Part shown: one piece after another, positions 49,645 to 58,455 of the stretch | Position numbering within the stretch: position 1 is the stretch's first letter | Layout of the letters: every line of letters begins with the position of its first letter | Origin: Caulobacteraceae bacterium | Lineage (GTDB): Bacteria > Pseudomonadota > Alphaproteobacteria > Caulobacterales > Caulobacteraceae | Assembly: GCA_030446805.1 (NCBI GenBank) | Contig: JAUJMO010000001.1 | Location: 194,138-258,137, forward strand | DNA length: 64,000 nucleotides | Reading direction: 5' to 3' | Notes under the pieces: generated by a model | What the model was told of the DNA's origin: nothing | Databases searched by the model: none | Seen by the model: the letters and a program-made list of their open reading frames with translations, nothing else | Translations under genes and position numbers: made by a program

Positions 49645-50560
49645 GGCGGTCTCGACAACGCGTGTGGTCGTCACGGGCGGCGACGCCGGTTACTTTCCCC
49701 TGATCGAGGAACTCGCCGCCTCCATCCGGGCCCACCGCACGGCTGAGCAGCTTGGGCTGGCCGTCATCGACGCGGGACTGGAACCTCGCCAGCGCGAGCA
49801 CCTGGTGCGCCGCTACGGGGTGCGCCTGCTGGACGTCGGCTGGGAGCTCGAGATCCCCGCCTCGCGCGTGCGGGGCCGCGACCACCTCAAGGTCCAGGTC
49901 GCCCGCGCCTTTCTCGACCGCTACCTTCCCGAAACGGAGCTGATCAGCTGGGTCGATGCGGATGCCTGGGTTCAGGATCCCGCCGCGCTGGACCTGCTGT
50001 TCCGAGGCGCCGGACTCGGCCGGCTGGCCATCGTCTCCCAGACCTCGCGTTATTCGGAGGTGGCCATGACCCTCCGGTGGGGTCCGTTCGGCTGGGCTCA
50101 GGTCCGGTCCATACTTTACAAGAATGCGCGCAGGGCAGGGGTGCCCGAGACCCAGGCCCGGCGCATCGGGGACCGTCCCACGCTCAACTCGGGCGTCTTC
50201 GCCCTGCACCGGGAAGCCCCGCACTGGGCTCTGTGGCGCGCCCGCCAGGCGGAGGTGATCCGGCGGGGGCGCATCTTCACCTCCGACCAGCTGTCCTTGG
50301 CGCTGGCCGTCTATGTGGACGGCGCGCCGGTGGAGTTGATGCCCGAGACCTGCAACTACATGGGCCCGCTGTGGACCTGCTCGGCCGACGAAGGGACCCT
50401 GGTGGAGCGCTATCTCCCCAACGCGCCGGTGGGCGTGGTCCACATGGCCGGCTACGACGCCATGCGCCGGGATCTGGCGGTCACCGCTCCGATCCGGACT
50501 CTGGACGGTCGCGTCGTCCAACGCTCGCTGCGCCGTCCAGCCTGGGTCAGCGCCCCGTGA
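49637..50560 (+). CDS. Glycosyltransferase-like protein (GT-A fold)
   Basis: 307 residues. An N-terminal nucleotide-binding-like region (RVVVTGGDAGYFPLIEELAASIRAHR), the KVQVARAFLDRYLPETELISWVDADAWVQDP segment with a DAD metal motif at 107-109, then RPTLNSGVFALHREAPHWALW and FTSDQLSLALAVY, as in nucleotide-sugar transferases of the GT8-like sort. Donor and acceptor are unknown. No signal peptide. ATG at 49637 preferred to TTG at 49619. Confidence 0.75.
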   Translation: MVEAVSTTRVVVTGGDAGYFPLIEELAASIRAHRTAEQLGLAVIDAGLEPRQREHLVRRYGVRLLDVGWELEIPASRVRGRDHLKVQVARAFLDRYLPETELISWVDADAWVQDPAALDLLFRGAGLGRLAIVSQTSRYSEVAMTLRWGPFGWAQVRSILYKNARRAGVPETQARRIGDRPTLNSGVFALHREAPHWALWRARQAEVIRRGRIFTSDQLSLALAVYVDGAPVELMPETCNYMGPLWTCSADEGTLVERYLPNAPVGVVHMAGYDAMRRDLAVTAPIRTLDGRVVQRSLRRPAWVSAP

Positions 50561-51341
50561 AGCGCGGGGCTCGCTTCTGCTGGAAGGCGGTGACGCCCTC
50601 CAGGAAGTCGCCCGTGCGGCCCGCCTCGCTTTGCGCCCTGCGCTCGGATTCCAGCTGCGCATCAAGCGGCTGATCCAGCGCCTCCCACACCAGGGTCCGC
50701 ATGAGACCGAGGGACCGGGGCCCGGTCGCCAACTTGCCGGCCAGCGCGCGGGCCGCCTCCATCAGCTCGGTTTCCGGCACGACCCGGTTGACCATGCCCC
50801 AATCCAGCGCCGTCCGCGCCGGCACGTCCTCGCCCAGCAGCATCATCTCCAGCGCCCGCGCCTTGCCCACGATCCGCGGCAAAAGCCAGGTCAGTCCGCC
50901 GTCGGGGACCAGGCCGATACGGCGAAAGGCCAGGATGAAGCGCGCGCCTTCGCCGGCGACGATCAGGTCGCAAGCGAGCGCGAAGGCCATGCCGATGCCG
51001 GCGCAGGGGCCGTTCACCGCCGCAATCACCGGCACGGGAGAGTTCCGCAGCCCTTCGATGAAGGGTCGATAATGGCTTTCCAAGGCGAGGCCCAGGTCCG
51101 GGACGCCGCTCCCGCCCACAGCCGTTGTGCGCGGATCGTTGAGGTTGGCTCCGGAGCAGAAGCCCCGGCCTTCACCCGTGAGGATCACGGCCCGCACCGC
51201 ACCGTCTTCGGCGAGCCGCCGGAAGGCCTCGATCAACTCCTCGACCATGTCCAGCCCCGCCGCGTTCAGGGTCGCGGGGTCGGACAGGGACACGGTTGCG
51301 ATCGCGTCCGAGACGTCCAGCTTGATCTTGCGGTGGGCCAT
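50547..51341 (-). CDS. Enoyl-CoA hydratase/isomerase family protein
   Basis: 264 residues, crotonase fold. Oxyanion-hole segments GRGFCSGANLND and AAVNGPCAGIGMAFALACDLIVAGEGARF are clear; FRRIGLVPDGGLTWLLPRIVG follows with the acidic/glycine positions of PaaG-like hydratases. Probably acts on an unsaturated acyl-CoA in beta-oxidation or phenylacetate breakdown. The ATG at 51341 is the family start. Its stop overlaps the glycosyltransferase 3' end by 14 nt. Confidence 0.9.
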   Translation of the reverse strand: MAHRKIKLDVSDAIATVSLSDPATLNAAGLDMVEELIEAFRRLAEDGAVRAVILTGEGRGFCSGANLNDPRTTAVGGSGVPDLGLALESHYRPFIEGLRNSPVPVIAAVNGPCAGIGMAFALACDLIVAGEGARFILAFRRIGLVPDGGLTWLLPRIVGKARALEMMLLGEDVPARTALDWGMVNRVVPETELMEAARALAGKLATGPRSLGLMRTLVWEALDQPLDAQLESERRAQSEAGRTGDFLEGVTAFQQKRAPRFTGR

Positions 51342-51361
51342 GCCGCCCACCCTAGCCGGGC

Positions 51362-52417
51362 TTAGGCCGCGGCGGGCAAGCTTTCGGCGTTGCTCACGCG
51401 GTTGCGGCCGTTGCGCTTGGAGCTGTACAGCGCCGCATCCGCACGCTCGGTCAGGGACGCGCACTTTTCGCCGGTCCGCAGCACCGCCACACCCATGGAG
51501 ATGGTCACCGCGCCCAGGTCCTCGTTGGTCGAGCGCCGCTTGAGCACGCGTCCGGCGATCTCCTCACGGATGGTCTCCAGCGCCGACATGACCTGAACAG
51601 GGCTTTCCCCGGCGAACAACATGGCGAACTCCTCGCCGCCATAGCGGGCGGCGAAGCGGGGGCTCTTGCCGTGCCGCGCCAGCACGCTGGCTACGAAGCG
51701 CAGCACCTGATCGCCCGTCTGGTGGCCCCAGGTATCGTTGAACTTCTTGAAGTGATCGATGTCGAGCAGGGCCAGGGTCAACGGCCCACGCCCATTCTGC
51801 GACAGTCCGCGCAGCCGTTCGAAATGCTCGTCGAAGCTCTTGCGATTGCTAAGCTGGGTCAGGCCGTCGGTGGTGGCGTCCCGTCGCGCCTCCTCCAGGC
51901 GGTTGCGGAGCACGTCCACCTCGGTCGTGGTGGCCGCCAGTCGCTGCTCGAGCGTCTTGCTGTGGGATTGAACCTTCTTGGTCGCCGCAGCCAGGGTGTC
52001 GACCAGGGCCTTGAACGCCGGCGCTTCGCCGCCGGCCGTCAGCCCTTGGCTCGCGCCTTCCAGCGTCTTGCCGTACGCAGCTTGGTTGCGCTGGGCCGCC
52101 TCGACCGCCTGGCTCACCGCCGCCAGCTCGCGGCTCAGGGCCTCGCTGGCGTCCTTGATCTGGTCCTGCAGCCCGCCCCGGGGCAGGTGGTCGGCCGCGA
52201 GCTGTTCGCTGACGGCCTCCGTGATCGGCGTCTTGAACTCGAGCAGGTCCTGGATCGCACGACCCAGCTTGCCGTCCGGTTGCCGGGCGTAATGCAGCCA
52301 TAGCTCATAGTTCAGCGCGGTCGGCCAGACCTGCGCTTCCTGCATGAGCTGCAGCGCGCGACCCGCCAGACTATAGGCCTGAGGGCCCCGGATTGTGGTT
52401 TCGACGTCTTCGGCCAT
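51362..52417 (-). CDS. Diguanylate cyclase, DgcB-like
   Basis: 351 residues. N-terminal helical region with a long coiled coil (about 60-185, SEALSRELAAVSQAVEAAQRNQ and LEQRLAATTTEVDVLRNRLEEARR), then a GGDEF domain (about 186-345) with DGLTQLSNRKSFDEHFE, LLDIDHFKKFNDTWGHQTGDQVL and the active-site loop RYGGEEFAML. It makes c-di-GMP from two GTP. The RxxD inhibitory site that often lies just before GGEEF is absent (KSPR there). Architecture and neighbourhood resemble Caulobacter DgcB, a surface-attachment cyclase. ATG at 52417. Confidence 0.88.
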   Translation of the reverse strand: MAEDVETTIRGPQAYSLAGRALQLMQEAQVWPTALNYELWLHYARQPDGKLGRAIQDLLEFKTPITEAVSEQLAADHLPRGGLQDQIKDASEALSRELAAVSQAVEAAQRNQAAYGKTLEGASQGLTAGGEAPAFKALVDTLAAATKKVQSHSKTLEQRLAATTTEVDVLRNRLEEARRDATTDGLTQLSNRKSFDEHFERLRGLSQNGRGPLTLALLDIDHFKKFNDTWGHQTGDQVLRFVASVLARHGKSPRFAARYGGEEFAMLFAGESPVQVMSALETIREEIAGRVLKRRSTNEDLGAVTISMGVAVLRTGEKCASLTERADAALYSSKRNGRNRVSNAESLPAAA

Positions 52418-52478
52418 CACGTTCCTCGACGCGAGGACCCTAGGGCGAGATCGCAAACGCAGGGTTAAAAGCGGGCGG

Positions 52479-54068
52479 TCACGAAGCCTCGGCCAGAGTT
52501 TCCGGCGCGGCTTTCACCGTGCGGCGACGCCGGGCGGGCGCGGCCGGCTCGGCCGCCTCCGCCGCACGAGGCGCCCGCAGCAGGAAGGCTGGAGTGTCCG
52601 CCCCAAAACCCACGACCTTGGGCTCGCGATCCTCCCGGCCGGAGCCGTCGCGCCCTCCATAGGCCGCCCGCGATTCGCGGGTGGGACCGGTCGGCGGGCG
52701 CTCCACTTGACGCGAGCCGTAGGCGTTCGTGGATTGAACCGCCGGCGCTGCCGCCGGAGCGACGGGCGGCGTGGCCTCCACCTCCGTCGCCACAGGCTCA
52801 AGGACGGTCTCCTCGCGAGCGGCCTCGCGCGGCCGTACCGCCCGGGCGCGCCGCGGCGCCCGCGCACCATCCTCGGCCTTGGTCTCGTCGCGTTTGGGCT
52901 CCGCGGTTCGACGAGGCTCGCCGGCCCCACCGCCGTGGCCCAGCTCCAGCGTCATCTCCTCCGGCGTCTTGCCGATGAGCTTGACCACCTTGTCCCAATT
53001 TTTCGCGTCGTTGGGCGTGATCAGAGTGTAGGCCTCGCCCGTGCGACCGGCCCGGCCGGTGCGCCCGATCCGGTGCACATAGTCTTCCGCATGGTGCGGC
53101 ACGTCATAGTTGAAAACATGGCCCACAGCCGGGATGTCGAGCCCTCGCGCCGCCACATCCGAAGCGATGAGCAGCTTCAGACTACCGGCCCGGAAGCCTT
53201 CCAGCGTCCGGGTCCGGGTGGACTGATCCAGGTCGCCATGGATGGGGGCGGCGTCGAAGCCGTGCCGCTTCAACGACTTGGCTACTACATCGACTTCGCT
53301 CTTGCGGTTGCAGAACACGATGCCGTTCACGACGTCGGTGCCGGAGATCAAGGTGCGCAAGGCCAGCCGCTTGGCCTTGGGATCGGAGGAGGGGACCCTG
53401 GCCCCCACCTGGCGGATCGTCTCGGCCGTGCTCGCCTGACGCGACACCTCGATCCGCACGGGATCCTTGAGGAACTGCTTGGTCAGCCGGGTGATCTCCG
53501 GCGGCATGGTCGCGGAGAAGAACAGTGTCTGTTTGGCCGGGGGCGTCAGTTTGAAGATGCGCTCCAGGTCGGGGATGAAGCCCATGTCCAGCATGCGGTC
53601 AGCCTCGTCGACCACCATGATCTGAACGCCTGTGAGCAGGATGCGTCCTCGCTCGAACAGGTCCAACAGGCGACCGGGCGTGGCGATCAGCACGTCCACG
53701 CCGCGGTCCAGCTTCTTGACCTGCTCGTCCATGGACACGCCGCCGATGAGCAGCGCCCAGGAGAGCTTGTGGTTGGCGGAGTATTTATCGAAGGCCGCCG
53801 CGACCTGGTCGGCCAGTTCACGCGTGGGAGCGATCACCAGCGAACGGGGCATACGCGCCTTCGAGCGGCCGTTGGCCAGGCGCTGGATCATGGGCAGGGT
53901 GAAGGCTGCCGTCTTGCCGGTGCCGGTCTGGGCGATGCCCAGTACGTCCTTGCCCGTGAGTGCGACCGGGACGCCTTGTTCTTGGATCGGGGTAGGGACG
54001 GTGTAGCCGGCGGCCTCGACCGCTCGGACGATGTCGGGGCTGAGCCCCAGGTCGCTAAAGGATGTCAT
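52479..54068 (-). CDS. DEAD-box RNA helicase, RhlE-like
   Basis: 529 residues. Q motif (FSDLGLSPDIVRAVEAAGYTVPTPIQEQ), AQTGTGKT, PTRELADQV, VVDEADRMLDMGF, SAT and HRIGRTGRAG are intact across residues 1-370. The tail (about 375-529) is low complexity, rich in Arg, Pro and Glu, likely for RNA binding. The gene probably aids RNA unwinding in ribosome assembly or decay. The ATG at 54068 gives the family N-terminus; the frame is open to an ATG at 54131. Confidence 0.92.
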   Translation of the reverse strand: MTSFSDLGLSPDIVRAVEAAGYTVPTPIQEQGVPVALTGKDVLGIAQTGTGKTAAFTLPMIQRLANGRSKARMPRSLVIAPTRELADQVAAAFDKYSANHKLSWALLIGGVSMDEQVKKLDRGVDVLIATPGRLLDLFERGRILLTGVQIMVVDEADRMLDMGFIPDLERIFKLTPPAKQTLFFSATMPPEITRLTKQFLKDPVRIEVSRQASTAETIRQVGARVPSSDPKAKRLALRTLISGTDVVNGIVFCNRKSEVDVVAKSLKRHGFDAAPIHGDLDQSTRTRTLEGFRAGSLKLLIASDVAARGLDIPAVGHVFNYDVPHHAEDYVHRIGRTGRAGRTGEAYTLITPNDAKNWDKVVKLIGKTPEEMTLELGHGGGAGEPRRTAEPKRDETKAEDGARAPRRARAVRPREAAREETVLEPVATEVEATPPVAPAAAPAVQSTNAYGSRQVERPPTGPTRESRAAYGGRDGSGREDREPKVVGFGADTPAFLLRAPRAAEAAEPAAPARRRRTVKAAPETLAEAS

Positions 54069-54219
54069 CTCGGATTGGGAAGCGGCCGGGGCGCGATCAC
54101 TTGGACGCGGGCCAGCCTGGATACTCTCCATTTAGGTCCAAACGCCCGAGTCGTCAAGATTTAGGGTTGGACATCGCGGCCCATACTGGCTCGGACGGTG
54201 GTCTGAACCCTCCCGCGTT

Positions 54220-54915
54220 TCAGGCCAAAGCAAGCTCCCGCGCCCGCACCACGGCGTAGCACTCGCAAGCAGCGCGCTCCAGTCCCGCCCGATCGAGAAC
54301 CTCCAGCACCCCGCGCTGATAGCGGATCAAGCCCGCCCGCTGCAGATCGCCTGCGAGCTCGGTGACCGTGGTTCGCTGCGAGCCGATCATCTGGCCCATC
54401 ACCTCCTGGGTGAGCGGCAGGCGATCGCCGTCAACACGGTCGTGGCACCGCAGCAGCCACTTCGCCAAGCGGGGACGGACCCTATGGACCGTGTTGCAGG
54501 CCACCGATTGGGCCAGGTCGGAGTGGACATGATTGCGATGACGGTCAACGATCTGGGCCAGCTTCAAAGATCTTCCGATCACGGCGCGGAAAGCCTTCGC
54601 CTCGATCTTCAGGGCGCGCCCGGGGATCTGCGCAATGGCGCGGGCGTAGCTTTGACAGGGTTCGAAGGCCGCCAAACAGCCCACCACCCCTTCGCGCCCG
54701 ACGAGCAGGGCCTCGATGTTCGCTCCGCTGTCGAGCACCACCACCGCGGAGATCGCGCCCTCCTCGAGGAAATAAAGGTGAGTGATTTCCGTCTGCGGCT
54801 CGAAGAACACGTGGCCCGACTCGAAGCTGACGGGCGTGAGGTGAGGATCCAGAATGGCGCGGTCATAGGGGTCCAGGCGCCCCAACAAGCGGTTTCCCAA
54901 GGTGGTCTGAGACAT
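54220..54915 (-). CDS. Crp/Fnr-family transcription regulator
   Basis: 231 residues. Cyclic-nucleotide-type beta-roll (about 15-120: FESGHVFFEPQTEITHLYFLEEGAISAVVVLDSG), dimer helix, and an HTH (about 155-215: LTQEVMGQMIGSQRTTVTELAGDLQRAGLI). The cysteines needed for an Fnr-type cluster at the N-terminus are absent. The effector is unknown; a similar subgroup is common in alphaproteobacteria. Stands alone between the helicase and parE. Confidence 0.9.
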   Translation of the reverse strand: MSQTTLGNRLLGRLDPYDRAILDPHLTPVSFESGHVFFEPQTEITHLYFLEEGAISAVVVLDSGANIEALLVGREGVVGCLAAFEPCQSYARAIAQIPGRALKIEAKAFRAVIGRSLKLAQIVDRHRNHVHSDLAQSVACNTVHRVRPRLAKWLLRCHDRVDGDRLPLTQEVMGQMIGSQRTTVTELAGDLQRAGLIRYQRGVLEVLDRAGLERAACECYAVVRARELALA

Positions 54916-54994
54916 GCCGCGGCCCTGAACGCTGCAATTTCTGAATGTAAGTCGTTAGGCCGACCTGGAAGGAACATCCAAGCGAGGCTTGGTC

Positions 54995-56992
54995 TCAGAC
55001 GTCAAGTTCGTCGTGCACGAACTGCGCGTGCTCCTGGATGAAGCGGAAGCGATGCTCCGGCTTGCGGCCCATCAAGGTCTCGACCAGCGCCGCCGTGTCG
55101 ATCTCGTCCTCAGGCAAGGTCACCCGCGCCAGGATACGCTTGCGCGGATCCATGGTGGTCTCCTTCAACTGGGCCGGCATCATTTCGCCCAACCCCTTGA
55201 AGCGCCCGATCTCGGGCCGCTTGCCCTTGAACACGGTTCGGATCAGCTCGTCCCGGTGGGCGTCGTCACGCGCGTACTCCGTCTTCCCGGCCCCGGTCAG
55301 GCGGTAGAGCGGGGGCAGGGCCATGAACAGCCGTCCCGCGCGCACCAGCCCGGGCAGCGTCCGATAGAAAAAGGTGATGAGCAGGCTGGCGATGTGGGCG
55401 CCGTCCACGTCGGCGTCCGTCATGATGATCACCCGCTCGTAACGGAGATCCTCCTCCTTGAACTTGGGCCCGACCCCCAACGCCAGCAGGAGGTCGGCCA
55501 GCTCCTTGTTCGCGCCCGCCTTGTCGCCGGAGGCGGAGGCCACGTTCAGGATCTTGCCCCGCAAGGGGAGGATGGCCTGGGTCGAGCGATCGCGCGCCTG
55601 TTTGGCCGATCCGCCCGCGCTGTCGCCCTCGACGAGGAAGATTTCGGTGTTGGATCGGTCCGCATTGGAACAGTCCGCAAGCTTGCCCGGCAGGCGCAGC
55701 TTCCGCGTGGCGCTGGCGCGGGCCACGTCGCGGTCCTTGCGCCGGCGCACGCGCTCTTCGGCGCGCTCGATCACGAACTGGAGCAAGAGGTTGGCGACCT
55801 TGGGGCTTTCCGTCAGCCAGTGGTCGAAGGGATCGCGCAGCGCCGTTTCAACCAGCCGCTGGGCGTCGGCCGACGACAGCCGTTCCTTGGTCTGGCCCTG
55901 GAATTCGGGGTTGCGGATGAAGACGCTGATCATCGCCCCCGCGTTGGCCACCACATCTTCGGCCGTGATCAGCGAGGCGCGCTTTTCGCCCGTGAGCTCG
56001 GCGTAGGCGCGCAGACCCCGCACCAAGGCCCAGCGCAGGCCCTGCTCGTGCGTCCCTCCTTCCGGCGTCGGCACGGTGTTGCAGTAGCTCTGCATGAACC
56101 CGTCGTGCTCGCCGAAGCCTTGGGCGGTCCAGGTGACGGCCCATTCCACCGCGCCCGCCTCGCCCTGTCGTTCGATGCGCCCGGCGAAGGGGGAGGGCGT
56201 GACCGGCTCGACGTCCCTTGTGCGCTCGGCCAGGAAGTCCGCCAGCCCGTTCGGGAAGTGAAACACCGCCTCTTCGGGCACGCCCTCGCTCAGCCGCTCG
56301 GGCGCGCAGGACCAACGGATGGTGACCCCCCGGAACAAGTAGGCCTTTGAGCGGGCCATGCGCAGCAGCCGGGCCGGCTTGAAGCTCACGCCTTCCCCAA
56401 AGATCTCCGGGTCCGGGTGGAAGGTGATGGCCGTGCCCTTCTGCCCGCGTTTCTGCGGCGCGACCTGCTGCAGGGGCGCCAGCGGCTTGCCTCGGGCGAA
56501 CATCTGCCGCCACTCAAAGCCGTCGCGCCAGACCACCACCTCCAGCTTGTCGGAGAGCGCATTGACCACCGACACGCCCACGCCGTGCAGGCCGCCGGAG
56601 GTCTCATAGGCCTTGCCCGAGAACTTTCCGCCGGAGTGCAGGACGGTCATGATGACCTCCAGCGCCGACTTGCCCGGGTGCTTGGGGTGGGCGTCGACAG
56701 GCACGCCGCGCCCGTCGTCACGGACCGTCAGCCGGCCGTCCGCGTGCAGCCGCACCTCGATCGACTTGGCGTGGCCGGCCACCGCCTCGTCCATGCTGTT
56801 GTCCAGCACCTCGGCGAACAGGTGGTGCAGCGCTCGCTCGTCGGTGCCGCCGATGTACATCCCCGGCCGCATGCGCACGGGCTCGAGTCCCTCCAGGACT
56901 TCGATGTCCTTGGCGGAATAGGCGGAAGCCGCCGCCGGCAGGTGCGGGGGGTCCAGCGCGTCGTCGAACAAGGAAGGAACGGCTTGGGCCAT
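54995..56992 (-). CDS. parE: DNA topoisomerase IV subunit B
   Basis: 665 residues. GHKL ATPase (EVLDNSMDEAVAG, DDGRGVPVD, GGLHGVGVSVVNALS), transducer domain, then the Toprim domain with LVEGDSAGGSAKQARDR and DADVDGAHIASLL. Length and sequence around MRPGMYIGGTDERALHHLFAEVLDNS fit ParE rather than GyrB. It separates replicated chromosomes with ParC. The ATG at 56992 gives the usual N-terminus; the frame is open to 57109. Confidence 0.94.
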   Translation of the reverse strand: MAQAVPSLFDDALDPPHLPAAASAYSAKDIEVLEGLEPVRMRPGMYIGGTDERALHHLFAEVLDNSMDEAVAGHAKSIEVRLHADGRLTVRDDGRGVPVDAHPKHPGKSALEVIMTVLHSGGKFSGKAYETSGGLHGVGVSVVNALSDKLEVVVWRDGFEWRQMFARGKPLAPLQQVAPQKRGQKGTAITFHPDPEIFGEGVSFKPARLLRMARSKAYLFRGVTIRWSCAPERLSEGVPEEAVFHFPNGLADFLAERTRDVEPVTPSPFAGRIERQGEAGAVEWAVTWTAQGFGEHDGFMQSYCNTVPTPEGGTHEQGLRWALVRGLRAYAELTGEKRASLITAEDVVANAGAMISVFIRNPEFQGQTKERLSSADAQRLVETALRDPFDHWLTESPKVANLLLQFVIERAEERVRRRKDRDVARASATRKLRLPGKLADCSNADRSNTEIFLVEGDSAGGSAKQARDRSTQAILPLRGKILNVASASGDKAGANKELADLLLALGVGPKFKEEDLRYERVIIMTDADVDGAHIASLLITFFYRTLPGLVRAGRLFMALPPLYRLTGAGKTEYARDDAHRDELIRTVFKGKRPEIGRFKGLGEMMPAQLKETTMDPRKRILARVTLPEDEIDTAALVETLMGRKPEHRFRFIQEHAQFVHDELDV

Positions 56993-57141
56993 GAGCGGTG
57001 CTGTCGTGATTCGGGCTGCGATGTTAGCCTGTTCGGCGGGTTCGAGAGACGCCTCTGGGCAAGGCCGGTCTGCACCCGCCAGCCTCCCAAGAGGCTGGGC
57101 GTGCATCACCCGTCACGTTGGAACCGGCCCAGGCGGGCGGT

Positions 57142-58455
57142 TCACCGATAGGCCGGCGGCATCACCCCTTCGCCGCGCATGTAGCGATCACGCAGGTCGA
57201 GCTGCCGTGAGCGCAAGGGTTGCTCCACGCCCCGGATGACCACCGCCACGGGCTGGGTCATGGGCTCGAACGGGTCGCCGTCCCAGACCACCAAATCGCC
57301 GTCCTTGCCCACTTCCAGGGAGCCGAAACGGTCCTGCACGCCGTAGATGCGGGCGGGGTTGATGGTGATCGCCTTGAGGGCCTCGTTCATCGGCAGACCG
57401 TTGGTCACCGCGATCCCGGCGTTGTAGCGCGTCTGCCGCGCATAGTGGCCGGTGCGGTCGCCCGCAATGGCCACCAGCACGCCGGCGCGCTGCAGCCGCG
57501 CGGCGTTCTCCAGCGATGAGCCCTGGTTCTCGAAGCGGGACGGCAGGTCCGCCGTGGGGTTCAGGATCACCGGCGTCTGCGCTTCAGCGAGCTGCCGCGC
57601 GACCAGGTGCGCCTCCTCGCCGCTTTCGACGATCAGACGGAGCTTGCGTTCGCGCGCGATCTTCAGGATCTGCAGGATGTCCGATGCGCGGCTCACGCTG
57701 ACCAGCAGCGGCATACGGCCTTCCACCACCGGGATCAGGGCTTCCAGATCGGCGCGCGACAGGCCCAAGTCGCGCGACTCGCCCCGCTCAAAGGCGGCGC
57801 GGTTGCGCTGATAGGCCCGCACATCGTCCAGCGCCGAGATCAGCGCAGACACGTTCGCCCCGCGCGAGCCGCCCACCGACTGCGCACCAACGTCGCCCAA
57901 GGGCGCGACCTGCGCCACCCCCGCCCGCACCAGCAGGTCCGGGCCCTGACCCAGGTGGATCACCGCCGCCTGACCCCCGAACAGCCGGTCCCGCGTGGCC
58001 CCGCCGCGGCCGCCGTCGGGCCCGTTGGCGCCGCCCCCAAGCTCGGGCGTTACGATCGCGCGCGTGATCCCGCCCAGCCGCGCCACCGGGATCACCACGG
58101 AAGCGGGATTGATTCCGTACTGCACGTCGTAGGCCGCCGTGACGTTGGCGCTGGTCGAGCTGAAGTCGTTGGTCTCCCCGTATTGCTCGATCTCGCTGAC
58201 CGACAGGGTGGAATTCGTGGACACCAGCCCGGGCGTGACGATCCGACCGCCCGCGTCCACGGTCCGAATGCCGGCGGGCACCGGCGCGTTCGGCCCGACC
58301 GCGGTGATCCGGCCCCCGCGCACCACCACCGTGCCGGAGGCGATCTCGCCCGCGGGCCCGGCCGTCAGGAGCCGGGCGTTGGTGACCGCAAAGTCCTGCG
58401 CGGCCACGGGCAGGGCGACGGCCAGCGCCGCCGCGGCAAGAAGAAGTGCGCGCAT
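57142..58455 (-). CDS. Exported amidohydrolase-family protein lacking the HxH metal motif
   Basis: 437 residues with a signal peptide (MRALLLAAAALAVALPVAAQ). The amidohydrolase framework is clear: VVRGGRITAVGP, GRIVTPGL, ending INPARIYGVQDRFGSLEVGKDGDLVVWDGDPFEP. Where active members have HxH after TPGL(I)D, this one reads STNSTLS, with Asn81 and Thr83 at the histidine positions. So at least the usual binuclear site is not formed. The start overlaps the stop of the intact amidohydrolase upstream; the two may form a complex in which this is the non-catalytic partner. That is inference. Confidence 0.83.
   Translation of the reverse strand: MRALLLAAAALAVALPVAAQDFAVTNARLLTAGPAGEIASGTVVVRGGRITAVGPNAPVPAGIRTVDAGGRIVTPGLVSTNSTLSVSEIEQYGETNDFSSTSANVTAAYDVQYGINPASVVIPVARLGGITRAIVTPELGGGANGPDGGRGGATRDRLFGGQAAVIHLGQGPDLLVRAGVAQVAPLGDVGAQSVGGSRGANVSALISALDDVRAYQRNRAAFERGESRDLGLSRADLEALIPVVEGRMPLLVSVSRASDILQILKIARERKLRLIVESGEEAHLVARQLAEAQTPVILNPTADLPSRFENQGSSLENAARLQRAGVLVAIAGDRTGHYARQTRYNAGIAVTNGLPMNEALKAITINPARIYGVQDRFGSLEVGKDGDLVVWDGDPFEPMTQPVAVVIRGVEQPLRSRQLDLRDRYMRGEGVMPPAYR

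Noticed and set aside
53000-54100. Possible ATP-dependent defence island from helicase, topoisomerase and Crp/Fnr genes side by side
   Set aside because: Each gene is an ordinary housekeeping type with its own spacing; there is no operon structure or nuclease partner.
52395-54164. 589-codon plus-strand frame over the DEAD-box helicase
   Set aside because: Antisense shadow; all nine helicase motifs are on the minus strand.
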